Notes: generated by a model from the sequence alone, not told the origin. Shown: positions 1 to 8,157, counted from the stretch's first letter. The stretch is 12,091 nucleotides of DNA from DATHBP01 sp035296085 (GCA_035296085.1 DATHBP010000166.1:1-12091), one strand, 5' to 3'. Program-made: numbers and translations.

Positions 1-1218
1 GAGCGGGCCTCGCACCTAGCCGGTCACTACCGCGACGGCCGGCTTGAAGTGCTGGCGAGCCAGGAGCTCCCCGACTCGCTGGGCCTGCTCTACGAGTCAC
101 TGACCGAGCACCTGGGGTTCCTGCGCTCCAGCGACGAGTACAAGGTCATGGCACTGGCGTCCTACGGCAAGCCCGTCTACCTCGAGGAGCTCCGCGAGCT
201 GGTGCGTACAACCGGGGACGGTGGCTTCGTCGCCGAGCCGCCGGACTGGGCGCGCTGGGCTCCGGCTCGCATCGACGACGGAAGCTGGGGCGGCGAGCAC
301 GCGGACCTGGCGGCCTCTGTGCAGACCCGGCTGGAAGAGGTGCTGGTAGAGCTCGCGGCCTGGCTCTACGACCAGACGGGAGAACAGACGCTGACGATGG
401 CCGGTGGCACGGCGCTCAACTGCGTAGCCAACTCACGGATCTGGCGCGAGACCGCCTTCCAGGATGTCTGGGTCCAACCGGCAGCTGGTGACGCGGGCAC
501 CTCTTTGGGAGCGGCCCTCCACCTCGGCGTCGAAGCCGGAGATCCGGCCGAGCCGATGCCGTCGGCGGCGCTCGGCCGGCAGTGGTCAGCCGACGACCTC
601 GCCGCCTGGCTTCGGCGTGCTGCGGTGCCGTTCAGCACGCCGGTCGACCTCGCCGGCGAAGTCGCCGACGTGCTCGCGGCCAACGGTGTCATCGCGTGGT
701 TCGACGGGCGGAGCGAGTTCGGACCGCGGGCGCTGGGGCAGCGCTCGCTCCTGGCCCACCCCGGCCACGTGGACAACCTCGAGCGACTCAACGACGTCAA
801 GGGCCGCGAGCAGTTCCGCCCGGTGGCGCCGATGGTGCTCGCCGAGCGTGCCGCTGAGCTGTTCAGCGACGGCCCGATCCCCAGCCCGTACATGCTCTTC
901 GTTCACCGCGTACGCCCGCAGTGGCGCGACCGAATCCCGGCGGTGGTGCACGTTGACGGCACCGCGCGCATCCAGACCGTTGACGACGAAGGCAACGCGG
1001 GCATCGCGGCGCTGTTGCGCGCATTCGAAGCGCGCACCGGCGTGCCGGTGCTGGTCAACACCAGCCTCAACACCGCGGGGCGACCGATGGTCGACGACCC
1101 CCGCGATGCGCTGGAGCTGTTCGGCTCCGCGCCGGTCGACGCCGTGGTGCTCGGCCCGCACCTCGTGCGACGCAGCCGGCTCTTCGGGGGGCCGCCGGAC
1201 GGCCGAGCGCGTGAGTGA
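1..1218 (+). CDS. Carbamoyltransferase, NodU/CmcH family (5' partial)
   Basis: Members of this family transfer a carbamoyl group from carbamoyl phosphate to a hydroxyl, usually on a sugar, through a carbamoyl-adenylate. The reading frame is open from base 1, so the true start lies outside the window. The 405 visible residues are the C-terminal part of a family usually near 550-600 residues; the N-terminal part with the metal-binding His residues is missing. Visible motifs (residues from base 1) are EYKVMALASYGKP near 45, GGTALNC near 135, PAAGDAGTSLGAA near 160, FGPRALGQRSLLAHP near 240, REQFRPVAPM near 270 and NTSLNTAGRPM near 353. These match the Kae1-like core and the Carbam_trans_C domain. 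The stop overlaps the next start by 8 nt (GTGAGTGA), so the gene belongs to the heptose operon. A carbamoyl on a heptose or other sugar is the likely product, but the acceptor is inferred from context only. Confidence 0.93.
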   Translation, partial: ERASHLAGHYRDGRLEVLASQELPDSLGLLYESLTEHLGFLRSSDEYKVMALASYGKPVYLEELRELVRTTGDGGFVAEPPDWARWAPARIDDGSWGGEHADLAASVQTRLEEVLVELAAWLYDQTGEQTLTMAGGTALNCVANSRIWRETAFQDVWVQPAAGDAGTSLGAALHLGVEAGDPAEPMPSAALGRQWSADDLAAWLRRAAVPFSTPVDLAGEVADVLAANGVIAWFDGRSEFGPRALGQRSLLAHPGHVDNLERLNDVKGREQFRPVAPMVLAERAAELFSDGPIPSPYMLFVHRVRPQWRDRIPAVVHVDGTARIQTVDDEGNAGIAALLRAFEARTGVPVLVNTSLNTAGRPMVDDPRDALELFGSAPVDAVVLGPHLVRRSRLFGGPPDGRARE

Positions 1219-2803
1219 GCGAGCAGACGGGTCCAGCCACGCGGCGCTGAGCTACGCCGTCGTCATCCCCTCCGTCGGGCGGGCCAGCCTGCAGCGACTG
1301 CTGGACACACTGGCCGGCCAGTCCACCGACACGTTCCGGCCGGCAGAGGTCGTTGTCGTCGACGACAGGCCGTCGCCGTCGCATCCCCCGCTGCGTCCCC
1401 AGGTGCCAGCCGGCGTCGAGTGGCAGCCACGCGTCGTCGTGTCCGGCGGCCGCGGGCCAGCTGCGGCGCGCAACCTCGGCTGGCAGGTGACCACCGCACC
1501 GTGGGTGGCCTTCCTCGACGACGACGTGGAGCTGCCAGCAGACTGGTCTGCGCAGCTACGTCGTGACCTGGCCGGCTGCGACGAGCGAACGGGCGCCTCT
1601 CAGGCCCGGTTGCGCGTGCCGCTGCCCGCGCGCCGCCCGACCGACTGGGAACGCAACACCTCGGGTCTAGAACGCGCGCTGTGGGCCACCGCGGACATGG
1701 CCTACCGACGAGCCGCGCTGGCCGACGTCGCGGGATTCGACGAGCGCTTCCCGCGCGCCTACCGCGAGGACGCCGACTTGGCGTTGCGTGTCCGGGCGGC
1801 GGGCTGGCGGCTCGTACGGGGCGAGCGGGTGACCTGCCACCCGGTGCGGCCGGCCGATGACTGGGTCAGCGTCCGCGTCCAGGCGGGCAACGCCGACGAC
1901 GCCTTGATGCGCCGCCTGCACGGCCCGAGCTGGCGACGCGCAGCAGATGCCCATCCCGGCCGGTTCGGCGTGCACCTGTCCACCGTGCTGTGCGCCACCG
2001 CCGCGCTGGTCGCCGTAGGCGCCGGTCGCTCGCGGACGGCGGCACTGGCAGCGTCGAGCTGGCTGGCCCTCACCGCCGGGTTCACTGCAGAGCGGTTGAG
2101 CCCCGGTCCGCGACCCGGCGAGGCAGGCTGGGCACCGGAGTGGCGCCGGATGCTGCTCACCAGCCCGGTGATCCCGTTCGCGGCCGTTCGTGCCCGGCTC
2201 GCCGGCGAGTGGCGGCACCGCGGTGGAGCGCAACCGTGGCCACTGCCGGTGAGCGCCGTGCTGTTCGACCGGGACGGCACCTTGGTGCACGACGTGCCCT
2301 ACAACGGCGACCCGAGCCAGGTGCGCGTCGTCGACGACGCACCGGCCGCGATCGCCGCCTTGCGGCGTGCGGGGGTCAAGATCGGCGTCATCTCCAACCA
2401 GTCCGGGATCGGCCGCGGGCTGGTCACGACAGCCGACGTACACGCCGTGAACGCGCGCATCGAGGCCGAGCTCGGCCGGTTCGACACGTGGCAGATCTGC
2501 CCCCACACGCCCGAGCAGCGGTGCAGCTGCCGAAAGCCGGCGCCGCAGCTCGTCCGCCAGGCGGCCCGTGAGCTCGGCGTGCCAGTAGCCGAGTGTGCCG
2601 TCGTCGGCGACATCGGCACGGACGTACAGGCGGCCCGTGCCGCCGGCGCCCAGCCGGTCCTGGTGCCGACGAGCGTGACGCTGCCAGACGAGGTCGCCGA
2701 CGCGCCGGTCGTCGTCGACCGGCTCAGCGCGGCGGTCGACCTGCTGCTCCGACGCGCCCGACCGGCCCGGCGCGGAGAGCCGGCCGCCGGAGCCCAGCGA
2801 TGA
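1211..2803 (+). CDS. gmhB: GT2 glycosyltransferase fused to GmhB-like heptose-bisphosphate phosphatase
   Basis: This 530-residue protein has two enzyme domains. The N-terminal half is a GT-A (GT2) glycosyltransferase: VVIPSVGR near residue 16, D51-D52 in the nucleotide-binding strand, the D103-D104-D105 metal site, and an acceptor-side E186-D187-x-D189 (YREDADLALR). Residues about 256-272 and 277-292 are hydrophobic and may attach it to the membrane. The C-terminal part is a HAD-IIIA phosphatase: D353-R-D355-G-T, SNQSGIGRG, a zinc loop C430-x-H432 and C438-x-C440 followed by RKP, and D467/D471 in GDIGTD. This pattern fits GmhB, which removes the 7-phosphate from heptose 1,7-bisphosphate; the related HisB-N phosphatase is less likely given the neighbouring gmhA/hldE domains. 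GTG at 1211 was chosen because it precedes the GT2 fold directly and overlaps the upstream stop; the open frame upstream of it is a shadow of the carbamoyltransferase. No strong Shine-Dalgarno is seen, which suits translational coupling. Confidence 0.9.
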   Translation: MSERADGSSHAALSYAVVIPSVGRASLQRLLDTLAGQSTDTFRPAEVVVVDDRPSPSHPPLRPQVPAGVEWQPRVVVSGGRGPAAARNLGWQVTTAPWVAFLDDDVELPADWSAQLRRDLAGCDERTGASQARLRVPLPARRPTDWERNTSGLERALWATADMAYRRAALADVAGFDERFPRAYREDADLALRVRAAGWRLVRGERVTCHPVRPADDWVSVRVQAGNADDALMRRLHGPSWRRAADAHPGRFGVHLSTVLCATAALVAVGAGRSRTAALAASSWLALTAGFTAERLSPGPRPGEAGWAPEWRRMLLTSPVIPFAAVRARLAGEWRHRGGAQPWPLPVSAVLFDRDGTLVHDVPYNGDPSQVRVVDDAPAAIAALRRAGVKIGVISNQSGIGRGLVTTADVHAVNARIEAELGRFDTWQICPHTPEQRCSCRKPAPQLVRQAARELGVPVAECAVVGDIGTDVQAARAAGAQPVLVPTSVTLPDEVADAPVVVDRLSAAVDLLLRRARPARRGEPAAGAQR

Positions 2804-3852
2804 CGCGCACCCTGGCCGTCCGCCTGGACAGCGACGGCGACGTGCTGCTCATGGGTCCCGCCATCCGGGCGCTCGCCGCGACCAGCAGCGGGCTGGACCT
2901 GCTGGTCTCCCCTGCTGGCGAACAGGCGGCGAACCTGCTGCCCGGCGTAGACCGGGTGCTGGTGTTCGCCGCCCCGTGGACCGGCTACCAGCCACCGCCC
3001 GTCGACGCTCCCGCCGTCGACGCGCTGGTTCGTACGCTGGCCGAGCCGGGCTATGACCGCGCTGTCATCTTCACCAGCTTCCACCAGAGCCCGCTGCCGA
3101 TGGCGCTGCTCGTGCGGCTCGCGGGCATCGGCTGGGCCGGCGCCGACTGCGTCGACTACCCGGGCTCCCTGCTCGACTTGCGCCACCAGCGCGCGGAGGG
3201 CCATGAAGTGGAGGCTGCGCTCGCCCTCGCCACGGCTGCCGGCGGCCGGCTGCCCGCGGGTGACGACGGGCGGCTGGCGGTCCGCTCGCCGCTTCCGGAT
3301 GTCTCACGCCTCGTGCCCACCGAGCCGTACGTCGTCGTGCACCCGAGTGCCGCGGTGCCGGCCCGGTCGCTGCGCGCCGACCACGCCGGCGCCATCGTCG
3401 CCGACCTCGCCTCGAGCGGCTGGCCGGTGGTGGTCACCGGTGGCCCCGCGGACGCCGAGTTGTGCGGCTTCGTCAGCCGGGACAGCGCGCGCGACCTCGC
3501 CGGGCGGACGACGCTCGCCGAGCTCGCCGGCGTCCTGGCCGGTGCGTCCTGTGTCGTCGCGGTCAACACCGGCCCCGCCCACCTGGCCGCCGCCGTCGGC
3601 ACCCCGGTGGTCTGCCTGTTTGCCCCGGTTGTGCCGGCATCGCGCTGGGCGCCGTACGGCGTTCCGCTCGTCCTTCTCGGCGACCAGGATGCGGCCTGCC
3701 GCGACAGCCGGGCCCGCGAGTGCCCGCTGCCGGGCCACCCCTGCCTCGGCACGGTCGCCCCAGCCGCTGTCACGGATGCGGTGGCGGCGCTGACCGGAGG
3801 CGTACGCACCCCGGCGTTCGCCGCCGCCGAGCACCTGGGTGGCCTCCGATGA
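2800..3852 (+). CDS. GT9 family glycosyltransferase, ADP-heptose heptosyltransferase-like (first copy)
   Basis: A 350-residue GT-B enzyme of the family that moves heptose from ADP-heptose to an acceptor (WaaC/WaaF type in LPS). The N-terminus LAVRLDSDGDVLLMGPAIRAL has the family's early Asp/Gly loop. The C-terminal domain carries VVVHPSA, VVVTGGPADAEL, and N256-TGPAHL followed by AAAVGTPVV, which is the donor-binding signature. A late Cys cluster (C300, C308, C315; around ECPLPGHPCLG) is also present. The ATG at 2800 overlaps the previous stop (ATGA), with GGAG about 7 nt upstream. The neighbouring ADP-heptose biosynthesis domains support ADP-heptose as donor. The acceptor is unknown, and no LPS acceptor pathway is visible here. 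Confidence 0.9.
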   Translation: MTRTLAVRLDSDGDVLLMGPAIRALAATSSGLDLLVSPAGEQAANLLPGVDRVLVFAAPWTGYQPPPVDAPAVDALVRTLAEPGYDRAVIFTSFHQSPLPMALLVRLAGIGWAGADCVDYPGSLLDLRHQRAEGHEVEAALALATAAGGRLPAGDDGRLAVRSPLPDVSRLVPTEPYVVVHPSAAVPARSLRADHAGAIVADLASSGWPVVVTGGPADAELCGFVSRDSARDLAGRTTLAELAGVLAGASCVVAVNTGPAHLAAAVGTPVVCLFAPVVPASRWAPYGVPLVLLGDQDAACRDSRARECPLPGHPCLGTVAPAAVTDAVAALTGGVRTPAFAAAEHLGGLR

Positions 3853-4808
3853 GGGTCGCGCTGTGGCACGTCCACGGTTCCTGGACGACGTCGTTCGTGC
3901 AGGGCAGCCACCGCTACCTGGTGCCGGTGCTCCCCGACCGTGGCCCGGACGGCCGTGGTCGGGCTCGGACCTGGGACTGGCCCACGAGCGTCAGCGAGGT
4001 CTCGCCCGAGGAGATGGCGAGCGTGGAGATCGACGCTGTGCTGCTGCAACGACCCCACGAGGCGCAGCTGTTCGAGCAGTGGACCGGCCGGCGGCCCGGG
4101 AGTGACGTGCCGGCCCTCTACGTCGAGCACAACACCCCCGCGGGCCCGGCGGTGAATACCCGTCACCCGTTGGCCGACCAGTCAGCGATCCCCATCGTGC
4201 ACGTGACCCACTTCAACGACCTGGCGTGGGACAGCGGGAGCGCGCCGGCCACGGTGGTGGAGCACGGCATCGCCGACCCGGGCTACCGCTACACCGGCGA
4301 GTACGAATCGCTGGCCGTGGTGGTCAACGAACCCGTACGCCGCTGGCGGGTGGCGGGCACCGACCTCGTCCTTGCGATGTCGCTGCAGCTGCCCGTCGAG
4401 GTCTACGGGATGGGGATGGCTGCCCTGGCCGAGCGTGCGCCACACCTGAGCGGACGCCTGCACGAGGACCTGCCCCAGTCGCAGCTGCACGATCTGCTGG
4501 CCAGGCACCGGGCGTACTTCCACCCCTACCGCTGGACTAGCCTCGGCCTGTCGTTGCTCGAGGCGATGATGCTCGGCCTGCCGGTTCTCGCCTTGGCGAC
4601 CACCGCGGCGCCGGAGGCCATACCAGCGGAAGGCGGGACGGTGAGCTGCGACCTCGACGAGCTGGCCGGCACCGCCCGCGCCTGGATGCGAGACCCCGAC
4701 AAGGCTCGCGCGGCCGGCAAGGCAGCCCGGCGCTACGCCCTGGAACGCCACAATCTGCCGCGATTCCTCGACGACTGGGACCGGCTGCTCAAGGAGGTGA
4801 CCAGGTGA
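3849..4808 (+). CDS. Glycosyltransferase, short GT-B type (GT1/GT4-like)
   Basis: A 319-residue protein, shorter than the usual 360-400 residues of GT4 enzymes. The C-terminal half shows a nucleotide-sugar site: HRAYFHPYRWTSLGLSLLEAM with E238 in the position of the second Glu of the E-x7-E motif (the first position is not Glu), then GLPVLAL and EAIP. The N-terminal half (MRVALWHVHGSW, later ALYVEHNTPAGP and IPIVHVTHFN) looks like a GT-B acceptor domain but is not otherwise diagnostic. ATG at 3849 overlaps the preceding stop as ATGA; the Shine-Dalgarno is weak, consistent with coupling. The last codons contain the strong ribosome-binding site of the next gene. The donor and acceptor are not determinable; its place between heptose genes suggests a role in the same glycan. 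Confidence 0.83.
   Translation: MRVALWHVHGSWTTSFVQGSHRYLVPVLPDRGPDGRGRARTWDWPTSVSEVSPEEMASVEIDAVLLQRPHEAQLFEQWTGRRPGSDVPALYVEHNTPAGPAVNTRHPLADQSAIPIVHVTHFNDLAWDSGSAPATVVEHGIADPGYRYTGEYESLAVVVNEPVRRWRVAGTDLVLAMSLQLPVEVYGMGMAALAERAPHLSGRLHEDLPQSQLHDLLARHRAYFHPYRWTSLGLSLLEAMMLGLPVLALATTAAPEAIPAEGGTVSCDLDELAGTARAWMRDPDKARAAGKAARRYALERHNLPRFLDDWDRLLKEVTR
4791..4800 (+). promoter_or_regulatory. Strong Shine-Dalgarno for the GT4 gene
   Basis: AAGGAGGTGA is a full-length match to the anti-Shine-Dalgarno of 16S rRNA and sits inside the end of the preceding gene. It lies 4 nt before the GTG at 4805 (7 nt from the GGAGG core), which fixes that start. It is clearly stronger than the sites at the other operon junctions, so this gene may be translated independently as well as by coupling. 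Confidence 0.85.
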
Positions 4809-6031
4809 GGATCGCCATGGTCTCCGAGCACGCCAGCCCCCTCGCCGTACTCGGCGGGGTGGACGCCGGTGGACAGAACGTCCACGTGGCGGCGCTCGCA
4901 TCCGCGCTCGCCGACCGCGGCCATCAGGTAGACGTCTACACCCGGCGCGACGGCTGGCAGCTCCCCGACGGCGTAGCGCTGTGCCCCGGCGTCGAGGTCG
5001 TGCACGTCCCCGCGGGACCGCCGGTCTCGCTGCCGAAGGACGAGCTGCTTCCCTACATGCCCGCATTCGGCAGATGGCTGGCGCAGGAGTGGTCAGGGGC
5101 GCGCCGGCCGGACGTCGTGCATGCCCACTTCTGGATGTCGGGGCTCGCCAGCCTGCAGGCGGCCGACGAGGTCGGTGTCCCCGTCGTCCAGACGTTCCAT
5201 GCCCTCGGTGTGGTCAAGCGCCGCCACCAGGGCACATCCGACCCCAGCCCGCGCACCCGCGTCCGAGCCGAGAGCCGACTGGCCGGCAACGTCGACCTGG
5301 TCGTCGCTACCTGCCGTGACGAGGTGCGCGAGCTGGCCCGCCTCGGTGCGCCGGTCGAGCGCGTGCGCGTGATCCCGTGTGGTGTGGACGTCGAGCACTT
5401 CACGCCGGAGGGGCCGAGGCTGCTGCCGCCCGGTCCGGCCCGGTTGTTGTGCGTGAGCCGGCTGGTCGAACGCAAGGGCGTCGACACCGTCGTACGGGCC
5501 CTGCCAGCGCTTCCCGGCGTAGAGCTCGTGATCGCCGGTGGGCCCAACGCCGACGAGCTGCCGCACGACGCTGAGGCGACGCGGCTGTCCGCGCTCGCGG
5601 AGCGCCTCGACGTCGCCGACCGAGTCCGGCTGATCGGGCGGGTCCAGCACGAGGACATGCCAGCACTGCTGCGCTCCGCCGACGTGGTGGTGTCGACCCC
5701 CTGGTACGAGCCGTTCGGCATCGTGCCGCTGGAGGCGATGGCGTGTGGCCGCCCAGTGGTCGGCACCGCGGTCGGCGGGCTGCTGGACACCGTGCAGCCG
5801 AACGTGACCGGCCTGCTGGTGCCGCCACGCGACCCCGCAGCGGTCGCGTCGGCCGTACGCACCCTGCTCGCCGACCCGGACCTGCGGGCGCGCTTCGGCG
5901 CCGCGGCTTCTCGGCTGGCCGTACACCGCTACGACTGGAGCCGCATCGCTGCCGACACCGAGGCGGCCTACGACGTGGTCGTGGCCGGCTCCGGGCTCGC
6001 GGCCGGCTACGCGTCGGTGGAGGCGCTGTGA
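4805..6031 (+). CDS. GT4 family glycosyltransferase
   Basis: A 408-residue retaining GT-B glycosyltransferase. The N-terminus (MVSEHASPLAVLGGVDAGGQNVHV) has the Gly-rich loop found in the sucrose-synthase/MshA-like branch of GT4, followed by RGHQVDVYTRR. The C-terminal domain has VSRLVERKG with K224 as the phosphate-contacting Lys, and the catalytic E-x7-E motif E302...E310 in WYEPFGIVPLEAMACGRPVVG. It ends with a typical GT4 helix region, RYDWSRIAADTEAAY. GTG at 4805 overlaps the previous stop (GTGA) and is preceded by a near-perfect ribosome-binding site. The domain layout and length are normal. Although MshA-like, it is unlikely to be the mycothiol enzyme given its position within a heptose glycan operon. 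The donor sugar is not evident. Confidence 0.9.
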   Translation: MRIAMVSEHASPLAVLGGVDAGGQNVHVAALASALADRGHQVDVYTRRDGWQLPDGVALCPGVEVVHVPAGPPVSLPKDELLPYMPAFGRWLAQEWSGARRPDVVHAHFWMSGLASLQAADEVGVPVVQTFHALGVVKRRHQGTSDPSPRTRVRAESRLAGNVDLVVATCRDEVRELARLGAPVERVRVIPCGVDVEHFTPEGPRLLPPGPARLLCVSRLVERKGVDTVVRALPALPGVELVIAGGPNADELPHDAEATRLSALAERLDVADRVRLIGRVQHEDMPALLRSADVVVSTPWYEPFGIVPLEAMACGRPVVGTAVGGLLDTVQPNVTGLLVPPRDPAAVASAVRTLLADPDLRARFGAAASRLAVHRYDWSRIAADTEAAYDVVVAGSGLAAGYASVEAL

Positions 6032-8157
6032 GCACCGAGCGCTGGCTCACCGAGCACGCCGCGGATCTGCGCCCGGGACTCGCCGGGCTGCACGCCGACG
6101 CGGCCATCGTGGAGTCGTGGGGGCAGCGGCTCGCGCAGTGGCTCGGCACCGGCGGCCGGCTCCTGGTGGCGGGCAACGGAGGCAGCGCCGCAGAGGCCCA
6201 GCACCTCACCTCGGAGCTGGTCGGCCGCTACGTCGAGGAGCGCCGGCCCATGTCCGCGATCGCCCTGAACGCGGAGAGCTCGAGCCTCACCGCGATCCTT
6301 AACGACTACGGCGTCGAGGAGGTCTTCGCCCGGCAGGTCCGGGCGCACGGACAGCCCGGTGACGTCCTGCTCCTGCTGTCGACGAGCGGTGCCAGCGCCA
6401 ACATCCTGCGCGCCGCCGAACGTGGCCGTGAGCACGGGCTTCGGGTATGGGCGATGACCGGCGCCTGTCCCAACCCACTGTCCCGGCTGGCCGACGAGAT
6501 CCTCGAGGTCCGGGCAGGGTCGACCGCGGCCGTCCAAGAGGTGCACCTGGTGGCTGTGCATGCGCTGTGCGCTGCCATCGACGCCGCGTTGCCGCCCGCC
6601 GCAGCGCCGGGTGTCGAGCGAGCCGCCGCTGACCCGGCCGCGGCTGAGCCGGCTACCGCTGACCCGGCCGCTGAGCCGGCCGCCGCTGAGGCAGCCGCAG
6701 CGCGCGCCGAACGGACTGTCGCGCCGACCGCAGCACGCGACGGCGCAAGCGCAGCCATCGGCCCTCGGGTCGTCGTCGTCGGCGACGTACTGCTCGACCG
6801 CGACCTCTTCGGGCATATCGAGCGGATCGCTCCGGACGCGCCGGTCCCGGTCGTGGACCTCGAGGCGGTGCGCGAGAGCCCCGGTGGCGCCGGCCTGACC
6901 GCCCTGCTGTGCGCTGCCTCCGGAGTGTCGGTCACGCTCGTCGCCCCGATCGCCGTGGACGACGCAGGCACGCGGCTCCGAGCGCGGCTGTCCGACGAGG
7001 TCGAACTGGTCGCCCTGCCGCACACCGGTGAGACCCGCAGCAAGACGCGGGTGCGCAGCGCCGGCCAGTCGCTGTTGCGACTCGACGACGGCGGCCCGGG
7101 CGCTCCCTTCGACGTCCCAGTGAAATCCGTCCGCGACGCACTGCGCAGCGCGGACGTCGTCCTGGTGTCCGACTACGGTGCCGGCACGACCAGCAACCCG
7201 GCGCTGCGAGAGCTGTTGTCCGAGGCGGCCTTGCGCTGCACCGTCGTCTGGGACCCGCATCCGCGGGGGGCGGCCCCCGTGGACGGCGTAGCGCTCGTCA
7301 CGCCCAACCTGGCCGAGGCCCGATCCGCTGCCGGCTTGCTGGGCCTGTCGGCGTCAGCCCCGCCCGACGTCCTCGCGGAGTCGCTGCGCGCCGGGTGGCG
7401 GTCGCGCGGGGTCTGCGTGACGGCGGGCAGCCACGGCGCCTACCTTGCGCTGGCAGCCAGCGAACCGATGTTCGTGCCGGCGCCAGCCGTCTCGGGTGGC
7501 GATCCGTGCGGTGCGGGGGACCGGTTCAGTGCCTCCGCCGCCGTTGCGCTCGCTCGCGGTGCGGTGCTGTCCGAGGCCGTCCAGCATGCGGTGGCCGACG
7601 CCTCGGCGTGGGTTGCGGCGGGAGGCGCGGAGGGTTTCCGGCGCCGAAACGACGACTCCTCGCCGCGGCCGGGCGGTAAGCGGGATGCCACGCTCGATGA
7701 GGTGGTGGCCCGGGTACGCGCCAGCGGCGGAACGCTGGTGGCGACCGGCGGCTGTTTCGACATCCTGCATGCGGGCCATGTTGCCTGCCTGGACGCGGCC
7801 CGGCGGCTCGGTGACGCGCTCGTCGTACTGGTCAACTCCGACGAGTCCGTCCGCCGCCTCAAAGGGCCCGGCCGGCCAGCCGTAGCGGCCGAGGACCGCA
7901 TGCAGGTGCTCGGCGCGCTCGCCAGTGTCGACGCTGTTGCTCTCTTCACCGAGGACGACCCGCGCGCGGCACTTGACCGGCTGCGCCCCGACGTGTGGGT
8001 CAAGGGCGGCGACTACGACACGGCGCTGATGCCGGAGGCCGACCTGGTGCGCAGTTGGGGCGGTCGCATCGTGTTGCTGCCCTACGTCGACGGGCGGTCC
8101 ACATCGTCGATCCTCGACCGCGCAGCGCTCACGTCCGCCGCCGAGGAGGCTCGATGA
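6028..8157 (+). CDS. hldE: Trifunctional ADP-heptose enzyme: GmhA isomerase - HldE kinase - HldE adenylyltransferase
   Basis: This 709-residue protein joins three steps of ADP-heptose synthesis. Residues about 10-190 are a SIS domain of GmhA type (sedoheptulose 7-phosphate isomerase), with GNGGSAAEAQHLTSEL from 49 and STSGASANI. Residues about 190-245 form an Ala/Pro/Glu/Asp-rich linker. Residues about 246-540 are a PfkB-type kinase like HldE-N: GDVLLDRD, APDAPVPVV, SPGGAG, SLLRLD, and the catalytic GAGD with D498; it would phosphorylate heptose 7-phosphate at C1. Residues about 565-700 are an HldE-C nucleotidyltransferase: GGCFDILHAGH (574-584), VNSDESVRRLKG, VKGGDY and the C-terminal DGRSTSSI. 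HldE-C enzymes make ADP-heptose. GTG at 6028 overlaps the GT4 stop and has GGAGG 4 nt upstream. The missing 1,7-bisphosphatase step is supplied by the HAD domain three genes upstream. Normal HldE is kinase plus transferase only, so fusion of GmhA is the unusual feature. Confidence 0.93.
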   Translation: MSTERWLTEHAADLRPGLAGLHADAAIVESWGQRLAQWLGTGGRLLVAGNGGSAAEAQHLTSELVGRYVEERRPMSAIALNAESSSLTAILNDYGVEEVFARQVRAHGQPGDVLLLLSTSGASANILRAAERGREHGLRVWAMTGACPNPLSRLADEILEVRAGSTAAVQEVHLVAVHALCAAIDAALPPAAAPGVERAAADPAAAEPATADPAAEPAAAEAAAARAERTVAPTAARDGASAAIGPRVVVVGDVLLDRDLFGHIERIAPDAPVPVVDLEAVRESPGGAGLTALLCAASGVSVTLVAPIAVDDAGTRLRARLSDEVELVALPHTGETRSKTRVRSAGQSLLRLDDGGPGAPFDVPVKSVRDALRSADVVLVSDYGAGTTSNPALRELLSEAALRCTVVWDPHPRGAAPVDGVALVTPNLAEARSAAGLLGLSASAPPDVLAESLRAGWRSRGVCVTAGSHGAYLALAASEPMFVPAPAVSGGDPCGAGDRFSASAAVALARGAVLSEAVQHAVADASAWVAAGGAEGFRRRNDDSSPRPGGKRDATLDEVVARVRASGGTLVATGGCFDILHAGHVACLDAARRLGDALVVLVNSDESVRRLKGPGRPAVAAEDRMQVLGALASVDAVALFTEDDPRAALDRLRPDVWVKGGDYDTALMPEADLVRSWGGRIVLLPYVDGRSTSSILDRAALTSAAEEAR
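6626..6682 (+). repeat. Imperfect tandem repeat in the GmhA-HldE linker
   Basis: Two adjacent units (6626-6655 and 6656-6682) both begin CCGCTGACCCGGCCG and continue with CTGAGCCGGC. The second is 3 nt shorter, so the frame is kept. They encode the Ala-Asp-Pro-Ala-Ala-Glu-Pro pattern of the interdomain linker, which suggests that the linker grew by slippage or duplication. Confidence 0.8.
8143..8149 (+). promoter_or_regulatory. Ribosome-binding site of the SDR gene
   Basis: GAGGAGG lies within the end of the preceding gene and 4 nt before the ATG at 8154. It supports that start over other codons in the longer open frame upstream. Confidence 0.7.

Noticed and set aside
464..1210. Upstream extension of the GT2-GmhB frame
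   Set aside because: It overlaps the carbamoyltransferase in another frame and reads as Ser/Arg/Pro-rich nonsense; the GT2 fold begins just after the GTG at 1211.
3156..4166. 336-residue antisense open frame across the GT9/GT-B junction
   Set aside because: Composition is low-complexity (Arg/Pro/Ala-rich) with no domain signal, and both + strand genes beneath it are well supported.
6007..7260. 417-residue antisense open frame opposite the GmhA-HldE gene
   Set aside because: Long antisense frames are expected in very GC-rich coding DNA. This one overlaps a gene with three clear enzyme domains and shows no recognisable motif.
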